Below are positions 1 through 9,846 of a stretch of DNA of 64,000 bases, piece by piece. A program made the position numbers and the translations under genes. Where the stretch lies: the NCBI GenBank assembly GCA_030549205.1, contig JAUKTV010000006.1:2002501-2066500 (forward strand), in the 5' to 3' direction. The notes under the pieces were generated by a model. The model worked only from the letters and a program-made list of their open reading frames with translations. It searched no databases and was not told where the DNA came from. Every line of letters begins with the position of its first letter. The first letter of the stretch is position 1. The DNA is from Apiosordaria backusii. Lineage: Eukaryota; Ascomycota; Sordariomycetes; Sordariales; Lasiosphaeriaceae.

Positions 1-1678
1 GCCACGTGCAAGACCAGAGACAGCAAGCGGATGGACAACCACCACAACAGCGGCAACCGAGAGAAAAATTGAACTGCACCTATACGGCTGATTTGCAACG
101 ACGGGCGGTCGAAGCGGCACTCGCGGTGGCTTCGGGGGCATACCAGACGAGCTTGCTCACGTATTTTATCCAGAGGGATCTATTTCCCGCGATAATCAGC
201 GTATGTTTTGAATTTTGCTGGGACAAGAAGGGAATGGTGCTGACCAAGACAGTGCATTCAATCACAAGCCTCTCTGGAAACTTCTGGCTACGAGACCAGG
301 ATAACGCGGCCGTTTATGCTGCTTGGGCTATTAGCCAACTACAACAAGTTTGAGTTCCAAAACCCGTATCAGATGCGCCTAAACGATTTTGTCAATGAGA
401 GGGCTATCAAGGATATTGTCAAGAGCGTGGGCAAGACGTGTCGGAAGCTTCGAGACCAGTACATCGACGTGCAAGAAGATCTGCCAGAAGGATGGACCCT
501 GGCAAACACGCTGAACAAGATTGGCTTGGGAGCTATCGCCCCCGGAGGAAAACCGCCACCCAAACCTGTGTACGATGCCGACACGGCCAAGAAGATGTTT
601 GCTGAGCTGTGAGTGCTTGTTCTTTCCTCCTCCCATGGAGAGAAAACGCTGACTTGTGATGAGCAGACCAGGAGAAGAAGCTGCTGTCTTGCTTTCTACA
701 TATGACTTTACCCACGCCAACAAACTATTCAGCTTGGAGCTGGTGACCGGCGCCCCCACAACAGAAAAAGGGGAAGACTCGCCGTTTGCCGGCTTCATTT
801 CTCTCACATCCTACCTTCTTCAACACGCACACCTTTCCCAACGGACGACACTATATTGTCACTTGAACCTCATGGTCTTCCGCCTACTAATCGAGGACCC
901 CGTCCTTTGCAAAAGAATGTGTTCCGACGAAAGCAAAGTGCCGGTGAGGCTGTGCAGGCAACGATCTCCTTTCCTCCCGCTTGTTCGGTCAGAGAGGGTG
1001 ATTGCCACCGCCGTTATGGACACCATGATCGATGCCATCAACCACAACTTGAGACGGAGGCTGGATGTTGGTCTCTACACTCTGTGTGTCGGTATCTTGC
1101 TTCGAATCATCAGCTACATGTCCCGGTCACGAACACGCCTGCAATATCACTGGGCTGACCTGTTCCGGTCTTTGCTCAGTCTGATCCGGTTCTTGACAAC
1201 ATATGCCTCTGACTTGAAGGGGCTTAGTCACATCAATACGCTGTTGGACCACGTGGTGAATTTACTTGCTTTAGGGCTGTCAGCGGGTGAGACATTTTTG
1301 CCCACACCAGCGGCATATGATGACTTGTTTTACAAGGTTGTTGAAACGGGCGAGGTGTTGGTGAAGTTCAGAGATACGTACGGGCTTGCCAACCGGGCGA
1401 GCAATTCCATTGACACGCTCGTCAGCGTTAGTGTTCACTACAAGGAGATGCTGGGGACTGATGGATCAAAAGCGGTCAAGGGGAAGAGAACGGGGGGAGG
1501 GCAGCTCACCAGCTTACAAGTGGCAGAGGTTATCAAGCAAGGCTATGAGACACTCAGTATTCAGGCCAAGGAGGGTCTGGACAGCTGGGAAAAGTATAGA
1601 GAGGCGGACGAGAGGACGTTGCTGAAGAAGATGGGGAGACAGGCAGTGGGAGATGTGGGTGCCCTGATTTCGAGTTGA
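1..1678 (+). CDS. ARMH3-like (DUF1741/UPF0588) protein, 3' part
   Basis: Only the C-terminal part is in the window; the 5' end lies to the left. Three exons can be joined: 1-200, 253-608 and 667-1678. The intron at 201-252 has donor GTATGT and branch CTGAC; the intron at 609-666 has donor GTGAGT and branch CTGAC. Joining them restores one frame with the motif LLGLLANYNKFEFQNPY, a hallmark of the DUF1741 family (human C10orf76/ARMH3, S. pombe UPF0588). The rest is alpha-helical, armadillo-like, ending at TGA 1676-1678. Human ARMH3 acts at the Golgi with the Arf-GEF GBF1 and PI4KB; the fungal role is not established, so function is inferred by family only. No frame damage is seen. The family call is fairly firm and the role is not. 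Confidence 0.8.
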
Positions 1679-2155
1679 ATCAGGGGTATATTTACATGGC
1701 GAAAATGGCTCAACCCAGAGTTTGAAAACGGGACAACTGTATGGAGTTACGGCTTTAGGGGTTAAGGATACCATATTGTGTACTTTTTAATCATCGCGGC
1801 ATCTTTATCTGAGACGGGAGACTTTATACCTTACTTCACTGCCGCCAGCATTTCGTGTCTCTCCTTGCCAGTTCCTGTGCCTGATCACACACAAAGCGAT
1901 GTGGCTCGTGCGTCCTGAATGCATTCCAAATGCGCAGCTGTTGATTGGCCGGGCGGAACCAATCGTGGCTGGGTCTTGGCGTCATGTCATCACTCCCGGC
2001 TGATTGATCAGAAGTTGTCGGTTGCTGCTTCACATTTGCCGCTTCACCGAAGTTGACAAATCCCCCATCTCTGCGACTCAATTCCCATGCTGCCATAACC
2101 TCAACCCTCACCAACCCTACGAATACCCTCGAGACATTTGTTTCCCACCATCACA
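1679..2155. other. intergenic, ARMH3-like to ISA1
   Basis: This tandem same-strand spacer should hold the 3' UTR of the ARMH3-like gene and the promoter of ISA1. No convincing reading frame or repeat is seen. Confidence 0.5.
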
Positions 2156-2956
2156 ATGAATGCGCCCAGTGTATTAGCCATGAGGGCCGCCTGCTTGGCT
2201 TGCCGCCGCAGCTTCTTCCGAAGCAACCAACGCCAATTCTCCTCGACGCCGGCCCAGCTCGCCGCTGCTTTTCAGTCTTACTCGTTACCTTCACATCCAC
2301 CGCCCGCACCGCGCAATGCTTCGACTCCTGATACCTCCATCACACACAACATCCAGTCTCCCCCGCTACCGAGGGTACACGAGACTCGGCCACCGAAAGA
2401 GCCTCAGGCGCCTCTAGACCCAGCCTCGTCACTGCCAGAAAGAGAAGCCCAGCAGTCCAAGTCAAGCTTTGCGACGACGCCCAAGCAGGCCTCGTCGAGC
2501 CCGCAACCATCACAAGGAGCAACCTCGCCGTCAGCGCCATCAACAAGGCCGCGGTCCAAGTTGCGCGCCCCGCGCAAGGCGGCAATGAAGCTCACCCCCG
2601 CCGCCGTAGACCACCTGCGCGCCCTTCTAGATCAGCCGGACCCCAAGCTCATCAAGGTTGGTGTGCGCAACAGGGGATGCTCAGGCCTGGCATACCACCT
2701 CGAGTTTGTGGAAAAGCCAGGGGCTTTTGACGAGACGATCGAGCAGGATGGGGTCAAGGTGTTGATCGACAGCAAGGCGCTCTTTAGCATCATTGGGAGT
2801 GAGATGGACTGGATAGAGGACAAGCTCAGCCAGCGCTTCGTATTCCGGAATCCCAATATCAGTGAGTCTTTTTCCTGTGCTAGCACTTGAGGTAGGGGCA
2901 GATGCTAACAGCAAGCAGAGGAACAGTGCGGCTGCGGAGAGTCGTTTATGGTATAA
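2156..2956 (+). CDS. ISA1: A-type iron-sulfur assembly protein Isa1, mitochondrial
   Basis: Two exons, 2156-2861 and 2919-2956, encode about 247 residues. The 57-nt intron has donor GTGAGT, branch GCTAAC and acceptor CAG. The last exon is only 38 nt, and without it the C-terminal cysteine pair is lost. Start ATG 2156 follows an untranslated leader. Residues 1-40 are Arg/Ser/Ala-rich with RRSFFRSNQRQFSST, a typical mitochondrial presequence. A Pro/Ser-rich linker follows (about 40-140), then the HesB/IscA domain with RGCSGL (Cys about 175) and the terminal CGCGESF (Cys about 239 and 241), the three conserved metal-binding cysteines. Isa1, with Isa2 and Iba57, is known to build [4Fe-4S] clusters in the mitochondrial matrix. 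The domain is intact and the protein should be functional. Confidence 0.93.
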
Positions 2957-3822
2957 CTAGGCATATTTGTTGGAGAGCCGCTGCTGTTTGGAGAGGTTAT
3001 CGCATGTTGTAGGGCATTGAAAAGCACAAAGGGTTACCTGCGGGGGATCTCCTATTCGCTTATACAGACATCATTAGACCTGCGGGAGCCATGGCAGGCA
3101 CGTAAAAAGCGGTTGCATGAGCTTGGGTGTTTGGCTGGGCGTTTAGTGTTTCTCTGGGCCATTATCATGTGTGGCCCTGTAAGGTATCTTGCTAGAATCC
3201 GAACTGGAATTTCTGATATTTCTTGACGCTATGCGGCATAATTACGAAGCAGATTCCAGGTGAATTTCTTTCAAAAATGTTGTATATCTATCTTGAAAGA
3301 AAGCACCCGTCCATGTCAAGATTTCCATCCCTTTCTTCATGAGTAAAGACTCGAAACATGGTGACCGTTGCCGTCGGGTGTGGGTGCTTCTTCCCCAGAT
3401 CCATAAAAATCTGCCCCACACCGCCTAGCCAATGCCAATTACCTACCGAACCACGGTGTTTTCTGTGGTACGAGGCGGCCACCAGCCAACTCAAAAAAGC
3501 CCACTTCAGCCAGGTTTAGTCATCAAACCTACCGAACCAAGGTGGCGGATCCCGCCAGAAACACGTTTTGCAGGGACCGTCCCGCGCTGAGCCTCCAAAC
3601 CGCGTCTTTCCACATCCATTAAAGCTTCCTGCTTAAAGACGCGCCGCCAACGTCATTTTGTGTGCCTCTCTTTTGCCTCGCCCTTGATCGCATCGCATCG
3701 CAGGAAGCATTGAACTGTCGCATCTACATGACCGCTGTTCTCGCAACCCTACTTTGATCCTTTATAGTTCCTTCGACTTTTACCTGACCGAGAGTCGTTA
3801 CATCTACTACGAGAACGGCAGA
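2957..3822. other. intergenic, ISA1 to MGS1-like
   Basis: This holds the presumed ISA1 3' UTR and the MGS1-like promoter and 5' leader, including one short upstream ORF at 3728-3757. A small frame at 3017-3226 shows no family resemblance and is not called. Confidence 0.45.
3728..3757 (+). promoter_or_regulatory. short upstream ORF before the MGS1-like gene
   Basis: An ATG at 3728 opens a 9-codon frame closed by TGA at 3755-3757, 65 nt before the main ATG at 3823. If the transcript starts upstream of 3728, it could modulate initiation on the repair ATPase. The transcription start is not visible, so the role is speculative. Confidence 0.3.
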
Positions 3823-5541
3823 ATGGTCGTCTGCCCCATTTGCCAACGGGGCGTCAAGACGTTGGAAATAAACAGCCACATCGACTCGGGCTGCCAAACC
3901 TTTCTCCTCGACGACCAAGCCACCGACCGAGCATCTTCCCCACCAGACAATACTCAATCTCAACCGCCATCGACTCAGCAAAAGAAGCGAACCGCCGCCG
4001 ACTTTTTTGCAACCCCGGCTGCGAAGCGCCAGGCCATCACCAATGGATCCGCTGCATCGACACCGCGGCCGCTGAACGGCTTTGGGAACAAAGGCAACAA
4101 TGCCAACAAGCCTGGACAAAAGAGGACATGGGATGAAGCTAATAACTCCCCGACCGCGGCCTCCGACAGCAGACCAGCAGGAGCCGAGACGAACACGCTT
4201 TCAACCAACGGCAACGTGGAACGAGACCCTGGCGCTGCACCCCTCACCAAACGATCCAAGACCCACCGAGCTGCTCCCTTGGCCGAACGAATGCGCCCCG
4301 ACTCACTCGACGACGTGTTTGGGCAGGATCTTGTTGGGCCCAACGGGGTGCTGAGGTCCTTGATCGAATCGGACCGGGTGCCATCCATGATATTATGGGG
4401 AGGGTCAGGAACAGGCAAGACGACGATAGCAAGGTGTATCGCCCGGCGAGTGGGCAGCAGGTTTATCGAGCTCAATGCCACCAGCACGGGTGTTGCCGAG
4501 GTCAAGAAGTTCTTCGCGGAAGCGGCCAACGAGCTTAACCTAACGGGAAGAAAAACAATCATCTTTTGCGACGAGATTCACAGATTCAGCAAGGCCCAGC
4601 AGGATGTGTTTCTGAAGCCAGTGGAAGCGGGCACCATCACGTTGATCGGGGCCACAACAGAGAACCCGAGTTTCAAGGTGCAGGCGGCGCTGCTGAGTCG
4701 GTGCAGAACATTTACGCTGGCATCACTTACAAGGGAGGATTTGCTGAAAATATTGGTCAGGGCGATACAGGCCGAGATTGTCGAGGAAGGCATAGAGCTC
4801 AGCCCGCTTATTGACGAGGAGTTGTTGACCTACCTGTCGGCTTTTGCAGATGGAGATGCGAGAACGGCGCTAAATTTGTTGGAACTGGCGCTGTCTTTGA
4901 CGACGAGGCCGCAAGGGGGTGGTGAGGCCCCGTTGACGAAAGAGGACATCAAGGCTGCCCTAACCAAAACACTGGTGTACGATCGGGCGGGAGACCAGCA
5001 CTATGATACCATTTCGGCCTTCCACAAGGCTGTCCGCGGGTCGGATTCTGATGCGGCGTTGTATTACCTGGCGAGGATGCTGCAGTCGGGAGAGGATCCA
5101 TTGTTTATCGCGCGAAGGATGGTGGTGATTGCGTCCGAGGACGTTGGGTTGGCAGATAACTCTCTGTTGCCACTGGCGACGGCGACGTACACGGCCACGC
5201 AACAAATTGGTATGCCAGAAGCCAGGATTCCTTTGGCACACTGCACCGTGGCGTTGTGCTTGGCACCCAAGAGTACACGGGCGTATCGGGCATTGAATAA
5301 TGCTTTTTCTGCGCTCAAGGAACCAGGAGTAGCCAGCCTGCCTGTTCCCCTCCATTTGAGGAACGCACCGACGAGGCTGATGAAGGATCTGGGGTACGGC
5401 GCCGAGTACAAGTATCCCCCTAATTACAAGGATGGAAAGGTCAGGCAAGAATATCTGCCTGAGGAGTTGAAAGGGAGAAGGTTTCTGGAGGATAGAGATT
5501 TGGGGACAGAGGTTGATCCGGACGTTGAGATGGAGGGGTGA
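3823..5541 (+). CDS. MGS1: AAA+ ATPase, Mgs1/WRNIP1/RarA family
   Basis: One intronless frame of 572 codons. Start ATG 3823 is chosen because it places a UBZ4 zinc finger (C4-x2-C7-x11-H19-x4-C24) at the very N-terminus, as in WRNIP1 and Mgs1. Residues about 35-145 form a Ser/Ala-rich linker with basic stretches. The AAA+ module follows: Walker A GGSGTGKT (about 193-200), Walker B FCDEIHRF (about 248-255), sensor-1 ATTENPSF and the arginine-finger region LLSRC. The lid and the RarA/MgsA C-terminal domain follow, with PxARIPLAHC-like and YPPNYKDG-type sequences. Family members bind ubiquitinated PCNA and act in replication-fork maintenance and DNA-damage tolerance in the nucleus. Length and motifs match the family, and there is no sign of damage. 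Confidence 0.95.
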   Translation: MVVCPICQRGVKTLEINSHIDSGCQTFLLDDQATDRASSPPDNTQSQPPSTQQKKRTAADFFATPAAKRQAITNGSAASTPRPLNGFGNKGNNANKPGQKRTWDEANNSPTAASDSRPAGAETNTLSTNGNVERDPGAAPLTKRSKTHRAAPLAERMRPDSLDDVFGQDLVGPNGVLRSLIESDRVPSMILWGGSGTGKTTIARCIARRVGSRFIELNATSTGVAEVKKFFAEAANELNLTGRKTIIFCDEIHRFSKAQQDVFLKPVEAGTITLIGATTENPSFKVQAALLSRCRTFTLASLTREDLLKILVRAIQAEIVEEGIELSPLIDEELLTYLSAFADGDARTALNLLELALSLTTRPQGGGEAPLTKEDIKAALTKTLVYDRAGDQHYDTISAFHKAVRGSDSDAALYYLARMLQSGEDPLFIARRMVVIASEDVGLADNSLLPLATATYTATQQIGMPEARIPLAHCTVALCLAPKSTRAYRALNNAFSALKEPGVASLPVPLHLRNAPTRLMKDLGYGAEYKYPPNYKDGKVRQEYLPEELKGRRFLEDRDLGTEVDPDVEMEG

Positions 5542-6553
5542 ATGGTTGGGTAAAGCGTGGAGAAGATGATGCCATAACACACAGTACTAGTTGGAGTATT
5601 TGCAGGGTTGGCAGCAACCAACCGCTATTCCAGTCAATTGGGCTGGGTGAAAACACAAAGGCTGGCAGGAGGCATGTCTTGGTTCTCCAATCTCTTGCGA
5701 ATAGATATATCTTCCTATCGACCCCCCAATCCATGATATTTAATTGAGTTGAAGCCCTGGGCCAGCGGGTGATTTATGCGCAAGTCTCGTTGTGTGGTCT
5801 AATAACCATGCCTCAAACATGTTGTGCTGAGGCGCGATTGTTGCCTGTCACCACCGGTTGGCCAGCCTTCGCGGACCACTAGACAGAACGCCTTGCGGGC
5901 TTGGTGGTTGCCTTTTTTTATGCACCGGTGATCAAAAAGAACTGGGTCCTCGCCGGTATGCCAGTAACATTTTACTGCCAGTACAGGGGCTAAACACACC
6001 TGAACGAAGTCCGGATGTTGCAAGGCTAACGTACATATTGGCAACCACCATGTTTTGCCCATGCCCGAGTGCATTTTGGTGTACACCTTACACCGGGTGT
6101 AGATCTCATTTCGAAAGAGCCACGTGTCAAATCCCATTGCTGCCGGATATGTACCCAATATAGGTAGGTATCATCCCGCAGAGTTATGCACCATAGTGAA
6201 TCGCCCCAGCTGCAGTCCCCTTGACAATGAGATACAAAGCCAACCGACCTCGCAGACCTGATCCATAAGAACTGCAAATCACTCGCTGCTTTAAGCGGAG
6301 TTGAACGGTGCTGGATCGCGCACTAGGTCCTCAGACGCTGGCATTGAGAACAAAACAGATACAAAACCTTCCATGAAGAATAAATATGCTATGATGTGAA
6401 GGTGTACTATCTACAGGCTCAAATGGGCTTCAGTTACTTCGCAACCATTGATTGAAGCTACAACCTTGTATTATCAACTTGTTCGTTCCGATCACAGAGC
6501 AAAATACATCCGATTTCAACAGCGAAGTTCAACATCGTATATACCTACCAACA
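5542..6553. other. intergenic, no gene recognised
   Basis: This stretch of about 1 kb between the MGS1-like gene and the zinc-finger-like gene has only short frames on both strands, none resembling a known family. No tandem repeat was noticed. Confidence 0.45.
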
Positions 6554-7293
6554 ATGTGTCACCTATGCCATCAGAACAAAGTCAGTCCGGTGCAACAACG
6601 TAACACCCAATTGGCATGTCCCTTCTGGAAATTCGACCCTGCTGCCCACCAAGACTGCCGCGACAAGAAGCTTAGAAATGTATCTGATATTCGAACCCAT
6701 CTCAAACGGGTCCACTTGCAGCCTGACTTCTGCGTGGTTTGCAAAGCTGTCCTGGGCCCTCATCGCAACTCGCACAGCCAAGCCTACCACACAAACTGCG
6801 CCGAAGGTTGTTCTTTCAAGAGAGTTTCGTCCAAGGGAGGATTAACGAGACGCTACAGGTCTCACGCCTGTACGATCTGAACAATGCCTACCACACCGCC
6901 ATTTTCAATTGTCTTGAAGATGTGTTTGACGACTTCGAACAATGGTTGAAACAAGGCTCGGCCTTCCAGCAACACCAAAGCCACCGCCATCAGCGTCCCG
7001 CCTTTTCCAACCTTGCTCCGACAATAGCGTTTGAACCAGTCATGGCTCCAGCAGCCTGTACCCCTTCCGTTGTCAATCCTCAAGCGATGTCACCTGAATT
7101 CTCACTTGGCTTGCTCAACCCCGCACTTTCAACAGCAACTGTGCCGCCTGTCAACGACATGCTATTGGCCACAGAGGGCGCTGCATTTTGGTCAGGCGCA
7201 GATGGTTTCTCGGGCATTTCAACTGCTGATGAAGAAGATGCAAAACAGACAGGATTACTGCATGAGTGGAGTGGGGTTTGGGTTGCGCAATGA
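6554..7293 (+). CDS. fungal C2H2-type zinc-finger-like protein, possibly frameshifted
   Basis: The first frame starts at ATG 6554 with MCHLCHQNKV. It contains ACPFWKFDPAAHQDC and a second Cys/His cluster (HLKRVHLQPDFCVVC), resembling a common fungal C2H2-like protein family with ACPFxKxDP motifs. Sensible coding then moves to another frame from about 6813 on (acidic DVFDDFEQWL, then a Pro/Ala-rich tail), ending at TGA 7291. A 35-nt GT...AG segment (6824-6858, branch ATTAAC, poor donor GTTTCG) would join the frames into about 234 residues, but it is shorter than normal introns here. An indel, and hence a pseudogene, is the alternative. The real family is longer, so this may be a truncated copy. 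Possible nuclear DNA/RNA-binding role; function unknown. Confidence 0.45.
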
Positions 7294-7860
7294 ATTAGCA
7301 AGACAGTTAAAGGGAGCGATGATCATATAGTGCAGCTGGAGGAAGTATATAGGGATCAATTACCTGGTAAACTTCACTTGTAGCAAGCTTGCCAATTTCA
7401 AGTTCCCCTTGAAGCTCGGCTGGACCCGAACCCTGAACCCCTGAACCCCTGTTGTGGAGCCACTGGTTTAAGCACCTGGATTCCCAAAGCATCTCTGAGA
7501 CACACGAATCGTTAGTTAATGTACGAGGGAAAATGAAACCACACCACGCTAACAAGGCTTATTTACCTAAGTACTTTGTTTTGAGTTATCAATCAATTAG
7601 TTCTCGATCGTCGCTACCAAGATACCTAGCTGCGTCTACCTAGGGATGCGAAACTCCCACAGTGTGACACCTGGTAGACTTTAGACAAAAGTTTCATACC
7701 AAGGTAGCTATGTTGTCACGACCTTCGAAGTCTTTGACCCTTTGCTTCCACCGTGACGAAACAGTGATAAGTATACGCGGCCCTCTTTCGAATCGGGTGT
7801 GCTCAGGGGTTTGGCTTTCAGACGTGACATAAAAGTTTTTGATTTAGGTTCAAGAGCACA
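7294..7860. other. intergenic, no gene recognised
   Basis: Spacer between the zinc-finger-like gene and the LINE relic. No coding frame or repeat could be supported; the left boundary of the LINE relic is not sharp. Confidence 0.4.
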
Positions 7861-7889
7861 AAGACACCCACCAGGACAGCTTATACAAG

Positions 7890-8535
7890 AGGCCTGCAAT
7901 AGGGTATACCGACGATTCCAAAGACGAAGGCCAGGCCGTAGACCCATTCACCCACAGCCACCCACAGCTACTGAGAGAGCTACCATAACCATCAGCCAGT
8001 GGATCAGCCAGAACCAAAGTATTGGAAGGACCCAGAAAGATATGGTAGAAAACGCACTATACCGGGCATAGGAAAACCGCTGGAGGGAGCAGGTCGAAGG
8101 CCGGCCTGCCAGGAGAGCAGACGAAGGATCATCAGAGCTACTATTCACAGACCGAACCTTGAAAAACCATCAAGAACTAACCAAGGCCTACGAGACTCCC
8201 TATTTAGACAACATGTCCCGGACTTACCTACCCCCCACTGTACCTGTGGCGAGGGCCGTGAGACGGTCGAGCACCTCGTTATATGTTGTCCAATACCACC
8301 GAAGCCTAGAACCTGGCTGAGAACCAGCATCCGCACGCACCGGGACCTCAGCCTTATATTACAAGGTATAGGGTCCCGGAACCAATGGCTACTAAGAAAG
8401 GTCCTGGGCTGGCTAATGGATTCAGGCCGCTTGGTACGTAGCTCGCTCAATAACTCTGTTTTCAAAAACTGTACAACGCAAGGGATGCCTCGAGTCTCCT
8501 CCCCGCCACCGTCCCACCGGCAAGGAGGGGGAGAT
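7890..8535 (+). mobile_element. degenerate Tad-like LINE (non-LTR retrotransposon) 3' fragment
   Basis: Two scraps of a LINE pol ORF lie in order on the plus strand. Near 7904 a frame reads YTDDSKDEG, like the RNase H start motif YTDGS. At about 8230-8290 another frame reads HCTCGEGRETVEHLVICCP, matching the C-terminal CCHC-like knuckle that follows RNase H in fungal Tad/CgT1-type LINE proteins. Only about 320 nt separate them, less than a full RNase H domain, and several frame changes are needed, so this is a deleted, dead copy. Its 3' side abuts the truncated FG-GAP pseudogene at about 8535, and no poly-A tail is visible. C-to-T decay is mild here compared with the AT-rich block. Confidence 0.6.
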
Positions 8536-9411
8536 GTACGCTAATATCCATTCGCCGCCGGAATGGGGACAGGATGTAATGATTGATCTGACAAATGACC
8601 CCGAGCCGAGGGTGGGAATGCATCTCGCTGATTGGAATGGGGATGGGAGGTGTGATGTTTTGGTGCAGGACAAGGCGACTGGGACGTTGAGGTTGTTCGA
8701 GAATCAGTTTGATGCGGCAAGGAATGTTATCAGTTTTGTGGACAGGGGTTTGATGACGGGTAGTGTTTGTGCTGAGGGCTGGGGGTTGTCGGTTTTTGAT
8801 AGGGGGATGAGGTTGGCCGATATCGATGATGATAAACGGGCGGATATCTTGTGTTTGGAAAAGGATGGTGGGATCACAGGATGGTTGAATCGTGCTGAGG
8901 GTCCGGAGGATATTGGCCAGGTCAAGCTCTCTGAGGGTTGGGACAGGGCTAATACGTATTCGATTTGCGAATGTTGAGGCTTCAGGGAGGGCGGACCTTA
9001 TTCATCTTGACAAGTACACCGGAGAGGCGAGAGAACGGGGGGTATAAGGGCGTGGGCCAGGCCGGCGGCGGGAGTTCGGTTGCTTGGTCTGATAAAGGTG
9101 TTCTTTTCTCTGGTGTTGACAGGGGCGCCAACATTCAGTTTAGTAACCAGGGAGGGTTGGGGCGTGCTGATCTTGTACGGGTTCTGCCGGACAACCAGGT
9201 GTCTTACTCGTACTACGAACTTGTTCACGATTCATGCTAATTCTGATATAAATAGGCCTTTACGTACTTCAACGACTGCGCTGGCGGTGCTGGTGGTGAT
9301 GACGGCCCCATCTGTAAGTTCCTCATCTCGAGTATGTGCATGTTGAAATACCCTATGACTGACTTGCTTTTTCTGCAGTTGATCCGGGGTTGCCGTCCTT
9401 ACCCGTGTAAG
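8534..9411 (+). pseudogene. 5'-truncated FG-GAP/VCBS repeat protein pseudogene
   Basis: Three FG-GAP-like repeats are read in order but in three frames: GMHLADWNGDGRCDVLV and GMRLADIDDDKRADIL (frame from 8534), then RFANVEASGRADLIHLDKY shifted near 8955, then RGANIQFSNQGGLGRADLV shifted again near 9035. The tail YFNDCAGGAGGDDGPI is reached through a probable intron (about 9199-9256), and a second clear intron (GTAAGT near 9313 to CAG near 9378) leads to the stop at 9411. In fungi such repeats form beta-propeller tails on secreted proteins such as GDSL-type esterases. The 5' part, including any catalytic domain and signal peptide, is missing and replaced by the LINE relic. The upstream partner domain cannot be determined. 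Confidence 0.7.
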
Positions 9412-9846
9412 GTGATATTGTGCATGATACGTGTTTGAGGAATGACATTGTAATCGAGGTACCAGTGAAATTCCTCCCCGAATTGCGACCACCCTGCTGG
9501 CGTGAGAATAAAACCACCCCTGTGATACACTCCCCCCCTTGGGGCAGTGTGGGCCAACTTTTCGGTGGTTGGGTTGGCCTGAAATTTGCCCGGCGCTTCC
9601 AGACGTCTATTCTTAAAAATTAAGGCAATCAAGAAATAAACGTTGCGTTTGGAATAAATTTGAGTCAGGAAGAAGGGTCCAAAGCGCGTCCTAGAGAGAA
9701 CGTAAATCTGTGACGAGCCGAGTGACTAGGTAAGGTACGCGAGTACCTAGGGAGCTTTAGATTTCAATTCCCATGTCCATATCGATCTTCATATTGCCCA
9801 ATAAAATCGTACAAAATCATCTCTCCGTCGAGGGGTATATATATCT
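9412..9846. other. intergenic between convergent pseudogene and HET gene
   Basis: This is the 3'-to-3' spacer between the FG-GAP pseudogene and the HET gene. Nothing else is recognised in it. Confidence 0.4.
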
